From Sphingomonas sp. SCN 67-18 (GTDB taxonomy: Bacteria; Pseudomonadota; Alphaproteobacteria; Sphingomonadales; Sphingomonadaceae), in NCBI RefSeq assembly GCF_001724715.1, contig NZ_MEFG01000019.1:44357-108356 (forward strand): a stretch of 64,000 nt of DNA. Direction: 5' to 3'. The notes below the pieces were generated by a model. That model saw only the letters and a program-made list of their open reading frames with translations, searched no databases and was not told where the DNA came from. Every line of letters begins with the position of its first letter. Position 1 is the stretch's first letter. This document shows positions 54,990 through 64,000 of this stretch, one piece after another. Position numbers and translations under genes: made by a program.

Positions 54990-55940
54990 GTGTTTGCGAT
55001 GATCCTCGCCGCTGCGGCGTTCGCACCGCCCCCCGCCCCCGCCGAGCAAGCCGCACCGCAGGCCGCGGCATCGGAGGAATCCGAAAAGGCCGAAGCCGCC
55101 GCCCCGGAAATGCCGGCGGCGGTCCGCGCCATGGTGGATGCCGCGCTCGCCAGCGGCAATGAGGGGGAGATCGCCACCGTCGCCAAATATGCGCGCCGCG
55201 CCGCGCCGGAACACGCGCCGGAGATCGACCGGATGGTCGGCGAATATCGCGCCGCCAAGGCCCGGGCGGCGCGCGAGGCGGTGCTGAACGCCGGCCTGTT
55301 CGACAGGTGGAGCGGACGCGGCGACATTGGCGGTTTCCGCAGCACGGGCAGCAGCGACACATTGGGGATCAGCGCCGGGCTGGCCCTGCAGCGCGAAGGG
55401 ATCCGCTGGAACCACAAGATCCGGCTGAGGGGCGATTATCAGGAAAGCAACGGCATCAAGACGCGCGAGGCGCTGCTCGCGTCCTACGAACCCAGCTACA
55501 AGGTCAGCGACCGGATGTCGGTCTATGGCCTCGGCCAATATGAGCGCGACCCTTTTCTCGGCTTTTACAGCCGCTATTCGCTGTCGAGCGGAATCGGCTA
55601 TCGCGCGATCAACGAAGGGCCGTTCCTGGTCGATCTGAACGTCGGCCCCGCCTTCCGCACCACCCGTTTCGTGACCGGCGACAACGACAATACGCTGGCC
55701 GGGCGCGGATCGGTGGCGGTCAAATGGACGCTCTCCCCCCGGCTGCGCTTCTCGCACGAAACCAATGCCTATCTGGAATCGTCGAACAGCACCGTCGCCG
55801 CCACCAGCGCGCTCGACGCCAAGATCGTCGGCGCGCTGTCGGCCCGGCTGTCCTACAACGTCCAGTTCGAAAGCCACCCGCCGGCCGGGCGCGACAATCT
55901 CGACACCCTCAGCCGCGCCTCGCTGGTCTATGATTTCTAG
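54990..55940 (+). CDS. DUF481-type outer-membrane protein
   Basis: The 316-residue protein starts with GTG and a short signal ([11 protein letters not shown]). A 70-residue Ala/Glu-rich helical region is followed, from about residue 100, by repeated beta-strands ([66 protein letters not shown]) ending YDF, a barrel-type C-terminus. Salt-induced YdiY-like proteins are the nearest known family. Function unknown. Its tail overlaps malate synthase. Confidence 0.85.
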   Translation: MFAMILAAAAFAPPPAPAEQAAPQAAASEESEKAEAAAPEMPAAVRAMVDAALASGNEGEIATVAKYARRAAPEHAPEIDRMVGEYRAAKARAAREAVLNAGLFDRWSGRGDIGGFRSTGSSDTLGISAGLALQREGIRWNHKIRLRGDYQESNGIKTREALLASYEPSYKVSDRMSVYGLGQYERDPFLGFYSRYSLSSGIGYRAINEGPFLVDLNVGPAFRTTRFVTGDNDNTLAGRGSVAVKWTLSPRLRFSHETNAYLESSNSTVAATSALDAKIVGALSARLSYNVQFESHPPAGRDNLDTLSRASLVYDF

Positions 55941-58081
55941 GCTGCCGCCTTCACCTTCTGCCTGAAGGCGTGGAGCAGCGGCTCGGTATAGCCATTGGGC
56001 TGCTCCACCCCCTCGAACACCAGCGCGCGAGCGGCCTGAAAGGCCAGGCTGGCCGCCGGATCGGGCGCCATCGGCCGGTAGAGCGGGTCGCCGGCATTCT
56101 GAGCGTCCACCTTGGCCGCCATGCGGAGGAGCGCGGCATCCACCTGTTCGGGCGTGCACACGCCGTGGAGCAGCCAGTTGGCGATATGCTGCGACGAGAT
56201 GCGCAGCGTGGCGCGGTCTTCCATCAGCCCGACATCATGGATGTCCGGCACCTTGGAACAGCCCACACCCTGGTCGATCCAGCGCACGACATAGCCGAGT
56301 ATGCCCTGGGCATTATTGTCCAGCTCGGCCGTAATATCGGCTTCGGACCAGTTGACCCCGTCCGCCAGCGGAATGGTCAGCAACCCGTCCAGCCCCGGCA
56401 CCGTCGCATCGGCCAGTGCGTGCTGGCGGGCGAACACGTCCACCGCGTGATAATGGGTGGCGTGCAGCGTCGCCGCCGTCGGGCTGGGCACCCAGGCGGT
56501 GTTCGCGCCGGATTGGGGATGGCCGATCTTGGCGATCATCATGTCCGCCATCATGTCGGGCGCGGCCCACATCCCCTTGCCGATCTGCGCCTTGCCGGAA
56601 AGGCCGCAGGCCAGCCCTATGCCCACATTGCGGGCCTCATAGGCGGCGATCCACGCGGCATTCTTCATCGCCGCCTTGCGGACCATCGGCCCGGCCTGCA
56701 TCGAGCTGTGGATCTCGTCGCCGGTGCGGTCGAGAAAACCGGTATTGATGAACACGATCCGCCGCCGCACCGCCGCAATGCATGCCGCGAGATTGGCCGA
56801 TGTGCGCCGTTCCTCGTCCATCACGCCCACCTTCATCGCATAGCGCGGCAGGCCCAGCAGATCCTCGACCGCGTCGAACAGCGTGTTGGTGAAGGCGGCT
56901 TCGTCCGGGCCGTGCATCTTGGGTTTGACGATGTAGATGGAGCCGGCGCGGCTGTTGCGGAAACGGCCAAGTCCCTTCAGGTCGTGCATCCCGATCAGGC
57001 CGGTGAAGACCGCATCCAATATGCCTTCCGGCGCTTCCGATCCATCAGCCAGCAGCACCGCCGGGTTGGTCATGAGATGGCCGACATTGCGCACGAACAG
57101 CAGGCTGCGCCCCGGCAATTCCAGCGGGTAGCCGCCCGGCGCGGTCCATATGCGGTCAGACGCCAGCGCGCGCGTTTCCTGCCGACCGCCCTTTTCAAAC
57201 GTCGCGGCCAGATCGCCCCGCATCAGCCCCAGCCAGTTGGTATAGGCCGCCACCTTGTCCGCCGCATCGACGGCGGCGACCGAATCCTCCAGATCGACGA
57301 TGGTGGTCAGCGCCGCCTCCAGCACCACGTCGGCCAGACCGGCGGGGTCGCCGCTGCCGATCCTGTGCTGCCGGTCGATGACCAGTTCGATATGCAGGCC
57401 GTTGTGGCGGAACAATATGCCGCTGGGCGACGCCGGGTCGCCGCGATAGCCGGCAAACAGATCCGGGTCGGCAAGGGCGGGCACGAGCGCGCCATGGTCC
57501 ACCTGCCATCCGGTGACGTCGGCATGGCTGCCCGATGCCAGCGGCACCGTCTCGTCCAAAAACCGCTTGGCCCAGGCGATCACCCGCGCCCCGCGCGCCG
57601 GATCGTAGCCGCGCGCCGCCTCGCCCGGCTGGCGCGGCAGCGCGTCGGTGCCGTAGAGCGCGTCGAACAGGCTGCCCCAGCGGGCATTGGCGGCGTTCAG
57701 CACGAAACGCTCGTTGAGCGATGGCACCACCAGCTGCGGGCCGGCCATGCGCGCAATCTCGTCATCGACATTGGTGGTGTCGATCAGGAAGGGCGTTGGC
57801 GCCGGCACCAGATACCCGATGGATTCGAGGAAAGCCCGATACTCGCCGCCGTCGATGGGCTTGCCGGCCCGCGCCCGGTGCCACCCGTCGATCCGCGCCT
57901 GAAGCCGGTCGCGTTCCGCCAGCAATTCCCGGTTGCGCGGGGCGAGCCGGGCCAGCAGCGCGGCAAGGCCGGGCCAGAACCTGTCCGCCGTAACGCCGGT
58001 TCCGGCCAGCGCGCTGTTCTCGGTGAAATCGGCCAGCGCGGCTGAAACCTTCAATCCGGCGCGATCGACATAATCAGTCAT
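55937..58081 (-). CDS. glcB: Malate synthase G
   Basis: The 714-residue enzyme condenses glyoxylate with acetyl-CoA to malate. Motifs match the G isoform: [14 protein letters not shown] at the start, [18 protein letters not shown] with metal Glu/Asp, [31 protein letters not shown] and the C-terminal [33 protein letters not shown]. Used in glyoxylate or glycolate assimilation; no isocitrate lyase is in view. Its stop overlaps the DUF481 gene by four bases. Confidence 0.96.
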   Translation of the reverse strand: MTDYVDRAGLKVSAALADFTENSALAGTGVTADRFWPGLAALLARLAPRNRELLAERDRLQARIDGWHRARAGKPIDGGEYRAFLESIGYLVPAPTPFLIDTTNVDDEIARMAGPQLVVPSLNERFVLNAANARWGSLFDALYGTDALPRQPGEAARGYDPARGARVIAWAKRFLDETVPLASGSHADVTGWQVDHGALVPALADPDLFAGYRGDPASPSGILFRHNGLHIELVIDRQHRIGSGDPAGLADVVLEAALTTIVDLEDSVAAVDAADKVAAYTNWLGLMRGDLAATFEKGGRQETRALASDRIWTAPGGYPLELPGRSLLFVRNVGHLMTNPAVLLADGSEAPEGILDAVFTGLIGMHDLKGLGRFRNSRAGSIYIVKPKMHGPDEAAFTNTLFDAVEDLLGLPRYAMKVGVMDEERRTSANLAACIAAVRRRIVFINTGFLDRTGDEIHSSMQAGPMVRKAAMKNAAWIAAYEARNVGIGLACGLSGKAQIGKGMWAAPDMMADMMIAKIGHPQSGANTAWVPSPTAATLHATHYHAVDVFARQHALADATVPGLDGLLTIPLADGVNWSEADITAELDNNAQGILGYVVRWIDQGVGCSKVPDIHDVGLMEDRATLRISSQHIANWLLHGVCTPEQVDAALLRMAAKVDAQNAGDPLYRPMAPDPAASLAFQAARALVFEGVEQPNGYTEPLLHAFRQKVKAAA

Positions 58082-58238
58082 GTTCTGCCCTCATCGGTTC
58101 GGCCGCCATGGGCAGCCAACAAACGGTGTTCTTTCCCGGGGAGCGAAAAAACGCAGGCAACTGCGCCTATGGCGAACGCCGCTGCGCCTGTAAACCACTG
58201 GAGTTGCTCTTGGCCCCCAACATTCCGTAGAAGGCGCC

Positions 58239-59447
58239 ATGAAATCTCTCTCCACCATCGAACGCGCGGCCTGCGAAGCGGCGGGCGCCGAACCCATGCT
58301 CGCTCAAGTCCAGTCATGGTCAGCGGTCAACAGCGGCAGCCGCAACCTTGCCGGGCTCAAGACCATGGCGGGGCTGCTGGCGGATGCCTTCGCGCCCCTG
58401 CCCGGCCCGATCGCGCTGGACAGCCCGACGCCGGTAAAGGCGGTGGACCCGGACGGCTCTGTCCGCGTCGTCGATCATGGCGCCCACCTCCACCTTGCCG
58501 TCCGCCCGGACGCGCCGGTGCAGATGCTGCTGACCGGCCATATGGACACGGTTTTTCCGGTCGATCATCCTTTCCAGTCGCAACGCTGGCTGGCCGACGG
58601 ATCGTTGAACGGCCCCGGCGTCGCGGATATGAAAAGCGGCATCGCGGTCATGCTCGCAGCCCTCAAGGCAGTGGAATCCTCGCCGCTGCGGGACCGGATC
58701 GGCTATGAGGTCATCGTCAACAGTGACGAAGAGGTCGGCTCCGCATCCTCGGCCGGGCTCATCGCCCGCGCGGCGCAGGGCAAGGCGGCGGCGCTCACCT
58801 ACGAACCCGCCCTGCCGGACGGCACGCTGGCCGGCGCGCGCGGCGGCAGCGGCAATTTCTCCATCGTCATCACCGGCAAGAGCGCCCATGCCGGCCGCAA
58901 CCCGGATGACGGCCGCAACGCCATCGTCGCCGCGTCCGATCTCGTGCTGCGGCTGGCCCGGCTGCGCACGCCGACGCTGGCGGTCAACCCGGCGCGGATC
59001 GACGGCGGCGGCCCCAACAATGTCGTGCCCGACCATGCGGTGCTGCGGGTCAACTTCCGCCCCGCCGGGCTGGAAGACGAAGCGCGCGCCCGTGCCGAGC
59101 TGGACCGCGCGGTTGCCGCCGTCGCGGCCGGGCATGACGTGTCCATCCATGTCCACGGCAGCTTCGGCCGCCCGCCAAAACCGATAGATCCGGCGGCCGA
59201 GCGGCTGTTCGGCCTGGTGCGCGATTGCGGCACGGACCTGGGCCTGACCATCGGCTGGCGCAAGACCGGCGGGGTCTGCGACGGCAACAACATCGCCGCC
59301 TGCGGCATCCCGGTGGTCGACACCATGGGCGCGCGCGGCGGAGCGATCCACTCGCCGGACGAATTTCTCATCCCCGAATCCCTGCCGGAACGCGCCATGC
59401 TCTCCACCCTCGCCATCCTCCGCATCGCGGAAAGAGGCCGGCCATGA
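58239..59447 (+). CDS. M20-family amidohydrolase (CPG2-like), opening the ast operon
   Basis: The 402-residue zinc hydrolase has GHMDTVFPVDHPFQ with the first metal His-x-Asp, GVADMKSGIAVML with the bridging Asp, NSDEEVGSASSAG with the catalytic Glu-Glu, and a late GARGGAIHSPDEFLIPESL His. It resembles glutamate carboxypeptidase or acetylornithine deacetylase. It overlaps astA by four bases, so it may remove succinyl from succinylglutamate, a job usually done by M14-type AstE. That assignment is inference. Confidence 0.87.
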   Translation: MKSLSTIERAACEAAGAEPMLAQVQSWSAVNSGSRNLAGLKTMAGLLADAFAPLPGPIALDSPTPVKAVDPDGSVRVVDHGAHLHLAVRPDAPVQMLLTGHMDTVFPVDHPFQSQRWLADGSLNGPGVADMKSGIAVMLAALKAVESSPLRDRIGYEVIVNSDEEVGSASSAGLIARAAQGKAAALTYEPALPDGTLAGARGGSGNFSIVITGKSAHAGRNPDDGRNAIVAASDLVLRLARLRTPTLAVNPARIDGGGPNNVVPDHAVLRVNFRPAGLEDEARARAELDRAVAAVAAGHDVSIHVHGSFGRPPKPIDPAAERLFGLVRDCGTDLGLTIGWRKTGGVCDGNNIAACGIPVVDTMGARGGAIHSPDEFLIPESLPERAMLSTLAILRIAERGRP

Positions 59448-60460
59448 GCTTTCGGATGCGGACAGCGACCGAGGCCGATCTTAGCGCGCTCTACGAAATG
59501 GCGAAGCTGACCGGCGGCGGCTTCACCAACCTTCCGCCCGACCGCGATTCGCTTGCTGCCAAGCTGGCGCGGTCCGCCGACGCGCTGGCGCGAACGGAAG
59601 AAACGCTGGGCACGGACATGATCGTGCTGGTGCTGGAGAATATGGCGACCGGCCAGGTGCGCGGCACGTGCCAGCTGTTCACCAGGGTTGGGCAGCACTG
59701 GCCCTTCTACAGCTACCGCATTGGCACGCTCACCCAGACGTCGAAGGAACTGGGCCGCACCTTCCGCGCCGACATGCTCACCCTCTCCACCGACCTGGAG
59801 GGGGCGAGCGAGGTTGGCGGGCTGTTTCTCCACCCGCGTGAGCGCGCGGGCGGGCTCGGCATGTTGCTCGCCCGCAGCCGTTACCTGTTCATCCGCCAGC
59901 ACCGGGCGCGTTTCGCCGACCGGGTGATCGCGGAATTGCGCGGGGTGATCGACGAAGCCGGCGGATCGCCATTCTGGGATGGGCTGGCGGGCCGCTTCTT
60001 CGGCATGAGCTTTCAGGAGGCGGACGAATTCAACGCCATCAACGGCAACCAGTTCATCGCCGATCTGATGCCCAAGCACCCGATCTACACCGCCATGCTG
60101 CCTGAAAGCGCCCGCGCCGTCATCTCCATGCCGCACCCCACCGGCCGCGCGGCGATGCGGATGCTGGAGAATGAAGGCTTCACCCACGACAATTATATCG
60201 ACATCTTCGACGGCGGACCCACCATGTCGGCGTCAACCGACCAGATCCGCAGCTTGGCCGAGGCGGTGACGTCACGGGTGGCGAAGATCGGCACGGATGG
60301 CGGCGAAATCCGGCTGGCATCCGCCGGGCGGCTGACCGCGTTCAAGGCCGCCTATGCCCATGTCGAGGATCTCGGAAAGGGTGACGTCGCCATCGATGAA
60401 GAGGGCGCGGCGCTGCTGGACATCAAGCCGGGCGACAGCATCGTCCACGCGCATCGCTGA
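59444..60460 (+). CDS. astA: Arginine N-succinyltransferase
   Basis: The 338-residue acyltransferase starts the AST pathway by moving succinyl from succinyl-CoA to arginine. It shows FRMRTATEADLSALYEMAKLTGGGFTNLPPDR, LFLHPRERAGGLGMLLARSRYLFI, and DEAGGSPFWDGLAGRFFGM plus EADEFNAINGNQFIADLMPKHPIY, the full AstA set. ATG at 59444 overlaps the M20 stop; its stop touches the astB ATG. Confidence 0.95.
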   Translation: MSFRMRTATEADLSALYEMAKLTGGGFTNLPPDRDSLAAKLARSADALARTEETLGTDMIVLVLENMATGQVRGTCQLFTRVGQHWPFYSYRIGTLTQTSKELGRTFRADMLTLSTDLEGASEVGGLFLHPRERAGGLGMLLARSRYLFIRQHRARFADRVIAELRGVIDEAGGSPFWDGLAGRFFGMSFQEADEFNAINGNQFIADLMPKHPIYTAMLPESARAVISMPHPTGRAAMRMLENEGFTHDNYIDIFDGGPTMSASTDQIRSLAEAVTSRVAKIGTDGGEIRLASAGRLTAFKAAYAHVEDLGKGDVAIDEEGAALLDIKPGDSIVHAHR

Positions 60461-61716
60461 TGGCGCTGGTCGAAATCAATTTCGACGGCATCGTCGGCCC
60501 CAGCCATAATTATGCCGGGCTGAGCCTGGGCAACCTCGCCTCCGCTAGAAACAAGGGGGAAACCGCTCATCCCCGCGCCGCCGCGCTGCAGGGACTGGCG
60601 AAGATGCGCGCCAATATCGCGCTGGGGCTGACCCAGGGCATATTGCTGCCCCACGCCCGCCCCGATCATGACTGGCTGGCCCGCATGGGCAGCGACCATG
60701 GCGGGGCGGACCCGCTGCTGCGCGCATGGGCGATGTCCGCCGCCGCCATGTGGACCGCCAACGCCGCGACTGTCTCGCCCGCTCCCGATACTGCCGACGG
60801 GCGCTGCCACCTGACCTGCGCCAATCTGGTCAGCATGCCGCATCGCAGCCACGAATGGCCCGGCACGCTCGCCCAGCTTCGCCTCGCTTTCGCCGACCCT
60901 GCCCATTTCACGGTGCACAATCCGGTTCCGGCCCCCTTCGGGGATGAAGGCGCCGCCAACCATATGCGCCTGTGCGCCTCCCATGACGCGCCGAGCGTGG
61001 AGATATTCGTCTATGGGCAGTCGGGCGGCCCCTTCCCGGCCCGCCAGCACGTCGCCGCCAGCCGCGCGGTCGCCGCCAGTCACGGGCTGGACCCGGCGCG
61101 CACGCTGTTCGTCCAGCAATCCGTGGAAGCCATCGCGGCGGGGGCGTTCCACAACGATGTCGTTGCGGTCACCAACGGCACGGTGCTCTTCACGCACGAA
61201 CAGGCATTTGCCGCCAATAACAGCTTCTATGCCGATCTCGCCCGGCTGATGCCGTCCGTGCAGATCGTCGAGGTTCCGGCGGCGCGCGTCAGCCTGGCCG
61301 ACGCAATTCGCAGCTATATGTTCAACGCCCAGCTGGTCACCCTGCCCGACGGGGTGAGCGCGCTGATCCTACCCGACGAAGCCCGGGAGGTGCCTGCGGT
61401 GTGGGACTGGCTGCAGGACATGATCGCCGGCAACGGTCCGATCCGCCGGCTGGAGCTGGTGAACGTGCGCCAGTCCATGTCCAACGGCGGTGGCCCGGCT
61501 TGCCTGCGGCTGCGCGTGGTCGCCGATCCGCTGACGGTCGATCCGCGCTTCCTGGTGGATGCGGAGCGGATAGCGCGGATCGAGGCCGTGGTTTCGGCCT
61601 TCTGGCCGGAATCGATCGCGCCGGAGCAGCTGGGCGACGCCGCTCTGGTGGCGCAGGTGGAGGCCGCGCGCGCCGCCCTGCTCGACGCGCTCGATCTTGC
61701 CGGAACGGGCCTGTGA
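60460..61716 (+). CDS. astB: N-succinylarginine dihydrolase
   Basis: The 418-residue enzyme releases two ammonia and CO2 from succinylarginine to give succinylornithine. Family features: FDGIVGPSHNYAGLSLGNLAS near the start, FVQQSVEAIAAGAFHNDVVAVTN, and the catalytic Cys in SMSNGGGPACLRLRV near residue 353. It overlaps astA by one base (TGATG). astC, astD and the usual astE are not seen downstream. Confidence 0.95.
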   Translation: MALVEINFDGIVGPSHNYAGLSLGNLASARNKGETAHPRAAALQGLAKMRANIALGLTQGILLPHARPDHDWLARMGSDHGGADPLLRAWAMSAAAMWTANAATVSPAPDTADGRCHLTCANLVSMPHRSHEWPGTLAQLRLAFADPAHFTVHNPVPAPFGDEGAANHMRLCASHDAPSVEIFVYGQSGGPFPARQHVAASRAVAASHGLDPARTLFVQQSVEAIAAGAFHNDVVAVTNGTVLFTHEQAFAANNSFYADLARLMPSVQIVEVPAARVSLADAIRSYMFNAQLVTLPDGVSALILPDEAREVPAVWDWLQDMIAGNGPIRRLELVNVRQSMSNGGGPACLRLRVVADPLTVDPRFLVDAERIARIEAVVSAFWPESIAPEQLGDAALVAQVEAARAALLDALDLAGTGL

Positions 61717-61719
61717 CGC

Positions 61720-61755
61720 ACTGTCGGATTCATTGACAGTTAACTATATCTGTCA
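61720..61755 (+). promoter_or_regulatory. CTGTC/GACAG inverted repeats with a -35 hexamer after astB
   Basis: Three CTGTC/GACAG arms (ACTGTC at 61720-61725, GACAGT at 61735-61740, CTGTCA at 61750-61755) can pair in two ways in an AT-rich gap. TTGACA at 61733-61738 is a perfect -35. It may combine the end of the ast transcript with the promoter or operator of the small membrane gene. Confidence 0.35.
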
Positions 61756-61808
61756 TTCAAAAAATGGCGGTTTGGCGCGGCTGGCGCATGATTTGCGTAT
61801 CGTTGACC

Positions 61809-62030
61809 ATGATAAAAAAAGTCGCGCGGCTCTTTACGATAAAGACCAAATTCGAAGCCTTCATCATCATCTACGCGCTCGCTCTGGGCGCGGTTGAGCG
61901 GGGGCATGTCTATATGCAGCAATATCCCGGATTCGGTGGCAAGCTGATGTTCGTCGCCTGCACCTTCGCGGTGTTCATGGCCGGCGCGCGGATACTCGAC
62001 GGTGTCGCATACGCCGCGATGCACCGCTAG
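61809..62030 (+). CDS. Small membrane protein of unknown function (73 aa)
   Basis: From the ATG at 61809 the protein is 73 residues: a basic amphipathic start (MIKKVARLFTIKTKFE), a helix with AFIIIYALALGAVERG, a short GFGGKLMFVACTFAVFMAGARIL helix and a polar end. An in-frame ATG at 61764 would add 15 residues rich in hydrophobics but lacks the basic start. Neither start has a strong ribosome-binding site. I recognise no function. Confidence 0.65.
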   Translation: MIKKVARLFTIKTKFEAFIIIYALALGAVERGHVYMQQYPGFGGKLMFVACTFAVFMAGARILDGVAYAAMHR

Positions 62031-62244
62031 GCTGGATCGCCATTCGGCTCTGATGGGCTGCAAATGGCAACCTTCCGCGCGTACGGTGCTCAAATGCCAT
62101 CCGTATGCTGCGCCCCGGGTCGCAAGAAATCGCTATTTTCGTTCCACGACAACTGAATTCGGGCCGCCTCCCCCCCAATTATTTGGACCGTGTTACAACC
62201 CACATCTGTTGCCGCACCAACCTGTGCTGCGCTAAGTCTTCACC

Positions 62245-63045
62245 ATGAGCACAGCTAATATCCGAGTTGGGATTGGGGGGTGGGTTTTTGGGGCTTGGCG
62301 CGGTTCATTCTATCCTTCGGGGCTGCCGCAGGCGCGTGAGCTGGAGTATGCGGCGCGGCGGGTGACAGCGATCGAGATCAACGGCACTTATTACCGCTCG
62401 CAAAGCGCCAAGAGCTTTGCCGCCTGGGCGAAGGCGGTACCGGACGATTTCGTCTTCACGGTCAAGGCGTCGCGTTTCTGCACCAATCGGCGTGTGCTGG
62501 GCGAAGCGGGCGAATCGATCGAACGCTTTCTGGGGCAGGGTTTGAGCGAGCTCGGCGGCAAGCTTGGCCCGATCTTGTGGCAGTTCATGCCCACCAAGCA
62601 ATTCGACCCGGACGACTTCGCCGCCTTCCTGGCGATGCTGCCCGCCCGGCGGGACGGCATATCGCTGCGCCACGCGCTGGACGTGCGGCATGAAAGCTTC
62701 CGCGACCCGGCCTTCATCGCCATGGCGCGCAAGGCCGGCGCGGCGATCGTCCTGACCGACAGCGACACCCACCCGACCATCGCCGACCCCACCGCCGGTT
62801 TCAGCTACGCCCGGCTGCTCCGCGCCCGCGAGGAGCTGCCCACCGGCTATAGCGAGGCGCAGCTGGACCATTGGGCGGACGTGGCGAAGCACTGGGCGCG
62901 GGGCGGCCGCCCGGAGGGTTTCGACTATATCGAGGGCGAACCGCCGCAATCGGCGGGGCGCGACGTGTTCGTCTTCATGATCAACGGCGCCAAGCTGCGC
63001 GCGCCGGCGGCGGCCATGGCATTGATCGAACGGCTGAAAGGCTGA
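62245..63045 (+). CDS. DUF72-family protein
   Basis: The 266-residue protein opens [47 protein letters not shown], the DUF72 signature, then [22 protein letters not shown] and [14 protein letters not shown]. The fold is a TIM barrel related to nucleases, but no activity is established. The conserved [12 protein letters not shown] and FVFMINGAK are in place. Flanking gaps (about 215 bases before, 91 after) show no further features. Confidence 0.88.
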   Translation: MSTANIRVGIGGWVFGAWRGSFYPSGLPQARELEYAARRVTAIEINGTYYRSQSAKSFAAWAKAVPDDFVFTVKASRFCTNRRVLGEAGESIERFLGQGLSELGGKLGPILWQFMPTKQFDPDDFAAFLAMLPARRDGISLRHALDVRHESFRDPAFIAMARKAGAAIVLTDSDTHPTIADPTAGFSYARLLRAREELPTGYSEAQLDHWADVAKHWARGGRPEGFDYIEGEPPQSAGRDVFVFMINGAKLRAPAAAMALIERLKG

Positions 63046-63136
63046 GATCACCCTTGCACGGGCGGCGGCCCGGCTGGCACTAACGGCATCGCGGACCGGC
63101 GTATTCCCGCCGGCCGGAATCCTTCAGGACCACCCG

Positions 63137-63607
63137 ATGACAGAGCAACGCCCGCCCCTTCCCCCTTTCACGCGCGAATCCGCCATCCGCAAGGTCCGCA
63201 TGGCCGAGGACGCGTGGAACAGCCGCGACCCGGAGCGGGTGTCGCTCGGCTACACCCCGGACAGCGCGTGGCGGAACCGGGACCGTTTCATCATCGGCCG
63301 CCCCGCGATCATCGCTTTCCTGCGGGAGAAATGGGCGAAAGAGGTCGATTATCACCTGATCAAGCAGATGTGGGCGTTCGACGACAACCACATCGCGGTG
63401 CGCTTTCAATATGAATGGCGCGCGGACGACCAATGGTATCGCGCCCATGGCAATGAATTGTGGGAATTTGACGAGAACGGCCTGATGCGGCGGCGCGATG
63501 CGTCGATCAATGACGTGCCGATCAACGCCGGGGACCGCAAATTCCTGTGGGACGCCCCCGGCCCGCGCCCGGCCGACCACCCCGGGCTGGAAGAACTGCG
63601 CCTTTAG
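63137..63607 (+). CDS. NTF2-like DUF1348 protein
   Basis: The 156-residue protein has the NTF2/SnoaL-like cone pattern: [33 protein letters not shown], then [34 protein letters not shown] and [19 protein letters not shown]. This is DUF1348, common in proteobacteria and without established function. It is followed by a 200-base AT-richer gap and an unrelated gene. Confidence 0.88.
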   Translation: MTEQRPPLPPFTRESAIRKVRMAEDAWNSRDPERVSLGYTPDSAWRNRDRFIIGRPAIIAFLREKWAKEVDYHLIKQMWAFDDNHIAVRFQYEWRADDQWYRAHGNELWEFDENGLMRRRDASINDVPINAGDRKFLWDAPGPRPADHPGLEELRL

Positions 63608-63664
63608 GGCGTCTTCCGCCCCGCAAACAGCGGGCCTGCCCACACGCCGATCTAAGTGCTTGGA

Positions 63665-63676
63665 GAAGCATGCTTC
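63665..63676. promoter_or_regulatory. Perfect 12-bp palindrome in the 202-base gap
   Basis: GAAGCATGCTTC reads the same on both strands and lies in the gap between the DUF1348 gene and the low-GC gene at 63810. It could be an operator half-way to that gene. A TTGACT further on (about 63743) is a possible -35. Chance cannot be excluded for 12 bases. Confidence 0.3.
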
Positions 63677-63809
63677 ATTTTGGGCGCGGGGTCGAACGAT
63701 AAGCCCAACGTAAGCGAGGAAGCAGAAATTACGCCTTATTCTTGACTTTGCAGCTTACCAGCCCATCTTCTTCCCGACCGCTGGGGGCAGCGGCATACGG
63801 GGATGCATC

Positions 63810-64000
63810 ATGACAGCGAAGGTTCGTATCAAGGCCGGCCCAGTTGAATTTGAATATGAAGGTGAGACCGAGCTTGGTGTTGCCGACATCAAAGATTTAT
63901 TTACTCACATCGAGACGCTGTTCAAAGTTCCTGTTCTCGCGGAAGGTGGAGAGCCTCATGGACAGGATGGGGCTGCTTCCCATTCTGATGCTGATAATGG
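63810..64000 (+). CDS. Unrecognised protein, N-terminal part (3' end outside window)
   Basis: Sixty-three codons are visible from ATG 63810. The protein starts TAKVRIKAGPVEFEYEGETEL, a charged beta-hairpin, followed by a helix IKDLFTHIETLF and then a polar Gly/His/Asp-rich stretch. Codon use is clearly more AT-rich than its neighbours (GAA, TTT, GGT, ATT frequent), and the gap before it is also AT-rich. Such short hairpin-helix starts occur in genes of mobile or defence islands, but no assignment is possible. Confidence 0.55.
   Translation, partial: MTAKVRIKAGPVEFEYEGETELGVADIKDLFTHIETLFKVPVLAEGGEPHGQDGAASHSDADN

Noticed and set aside
55970..58045. 691-codon open frame antisense to glcB
   Set aside because: Shadow of malate synthase G; composition is Arg/Gly/His-rich and domain-free.
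62031..62244. Small RNA or gene in the 214-base gap before the DUF72 gene
   Set aside because: No open frame with a ribosome-binding site, no stable hairpin with a T-run and no tRNA-like cloverleaf could be found.

Overview
The window is a gene-dense, high-GC stretch of an alphaproteobacterial chromosome, most likely from the order Sphingomonadales. The signs are the TonB-dependent receptor, the gene orders lapA-pyrF-trpF-trpB-trpA-accD-folC and xerD-unknown-aroK-aroB, Sphingomonadales-type small proteins (a DUF6628-like protein, Flp pilins), a KorA with its gamma domain fused, and the many 4-base ATGA/GTGA gene overlaps. There are no rRNA or tRNA genes, insertion sequences, CRISPR arrays or prophage modules in view. 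No stretch longer than about 215 bases lacks a gene.

Layout. 1-3.9 kb: the 3' part of a TonB-dependent receptor, a DUF1097 membrane protein, two small periplasmic c-type cytochromes and a putative HTH protein. 3.9-8.3 kb, minus strand: ilvE, a secreted cyclophilin, a glycosyltransferase/LpxH-like phosphatase pair and mutT. 8.4-8.9 kb: two tiny Flp pilin genes too short for routine ORF calling, closed by a strong terminator. 8.9-12.8 kb, minus strand: accA, xerD, a 608-residue exported protein of unknown function and an overlapping 45-residue membrane protein. 12.9-14.5 kb: aroK-aroB. 14.5-19 kb, minus strand: DUF423, a KefB-type antiporter, an IscU-like protein, cvpA and radA. 19-28.1 kb: an endonuclease/exonuclease/phosphatase-fold protein, a patatin-like protein, then the lapA-pyrF-trpFBA-accD-folC operon. 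28.1-35.4 kb: a DUF6628-like gene with a Fur-like operator, an AmpG-type transporter, a Rieske oxygenase, a receiver-only response regulator, an rsuA/rluB-type pseudouridine synthase with no standard start codon, rsmD and three drug/metabolite transporters. 35.5-42.8 kb: UvrD helicase, MFS exporter, cysK, a phospholipase D protein and a SleB-type hydrolase. 42.8-47.8 kb: acyl-CoA dehydrogenase with a LiuR-like MerR regulator and its operator, hisI, purF and a short-chain dehydrogenase. 47.8-58 kb: serine hydrolase, cyclopropane synthase, korAB, an esterase, rppH, a DUF481 outer-membrane protein and malate synthase G. 58.2-61.7 kb: an M20 hydrolase plus astA-astB. 61.8-63.6 kb: small conserved genes. 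At 63.8 kb the base composition drops and an unrecognised gene begins, which looks like the edge of an accessory region.

Most genes are housekeeping: aromatic amino acid, branched-chain amino acid, cysteine, histidine, purine, pyrimidine, folate and fatty-acid synthesis. They are mixed with envelope and lipid functions (phospholipase D, patatin, cyclopropane synthase, LpxH-like, cell-wall hydrolase, AmpG) and catabolic functions (Ast arginine pathway, acyl-CoA dehydrogenase, KorAB, malate synthase). I saw no single clearly new defence or biosynthetic system. The best leads are the CTG start of the pseudouridine synthase, the Fur-like site before a triple-cysteine protein, the MerR operator, the scaffold-like protein lacking a cluster cysteine, the non-canonical Flp pilin and the composition break at the right edge.
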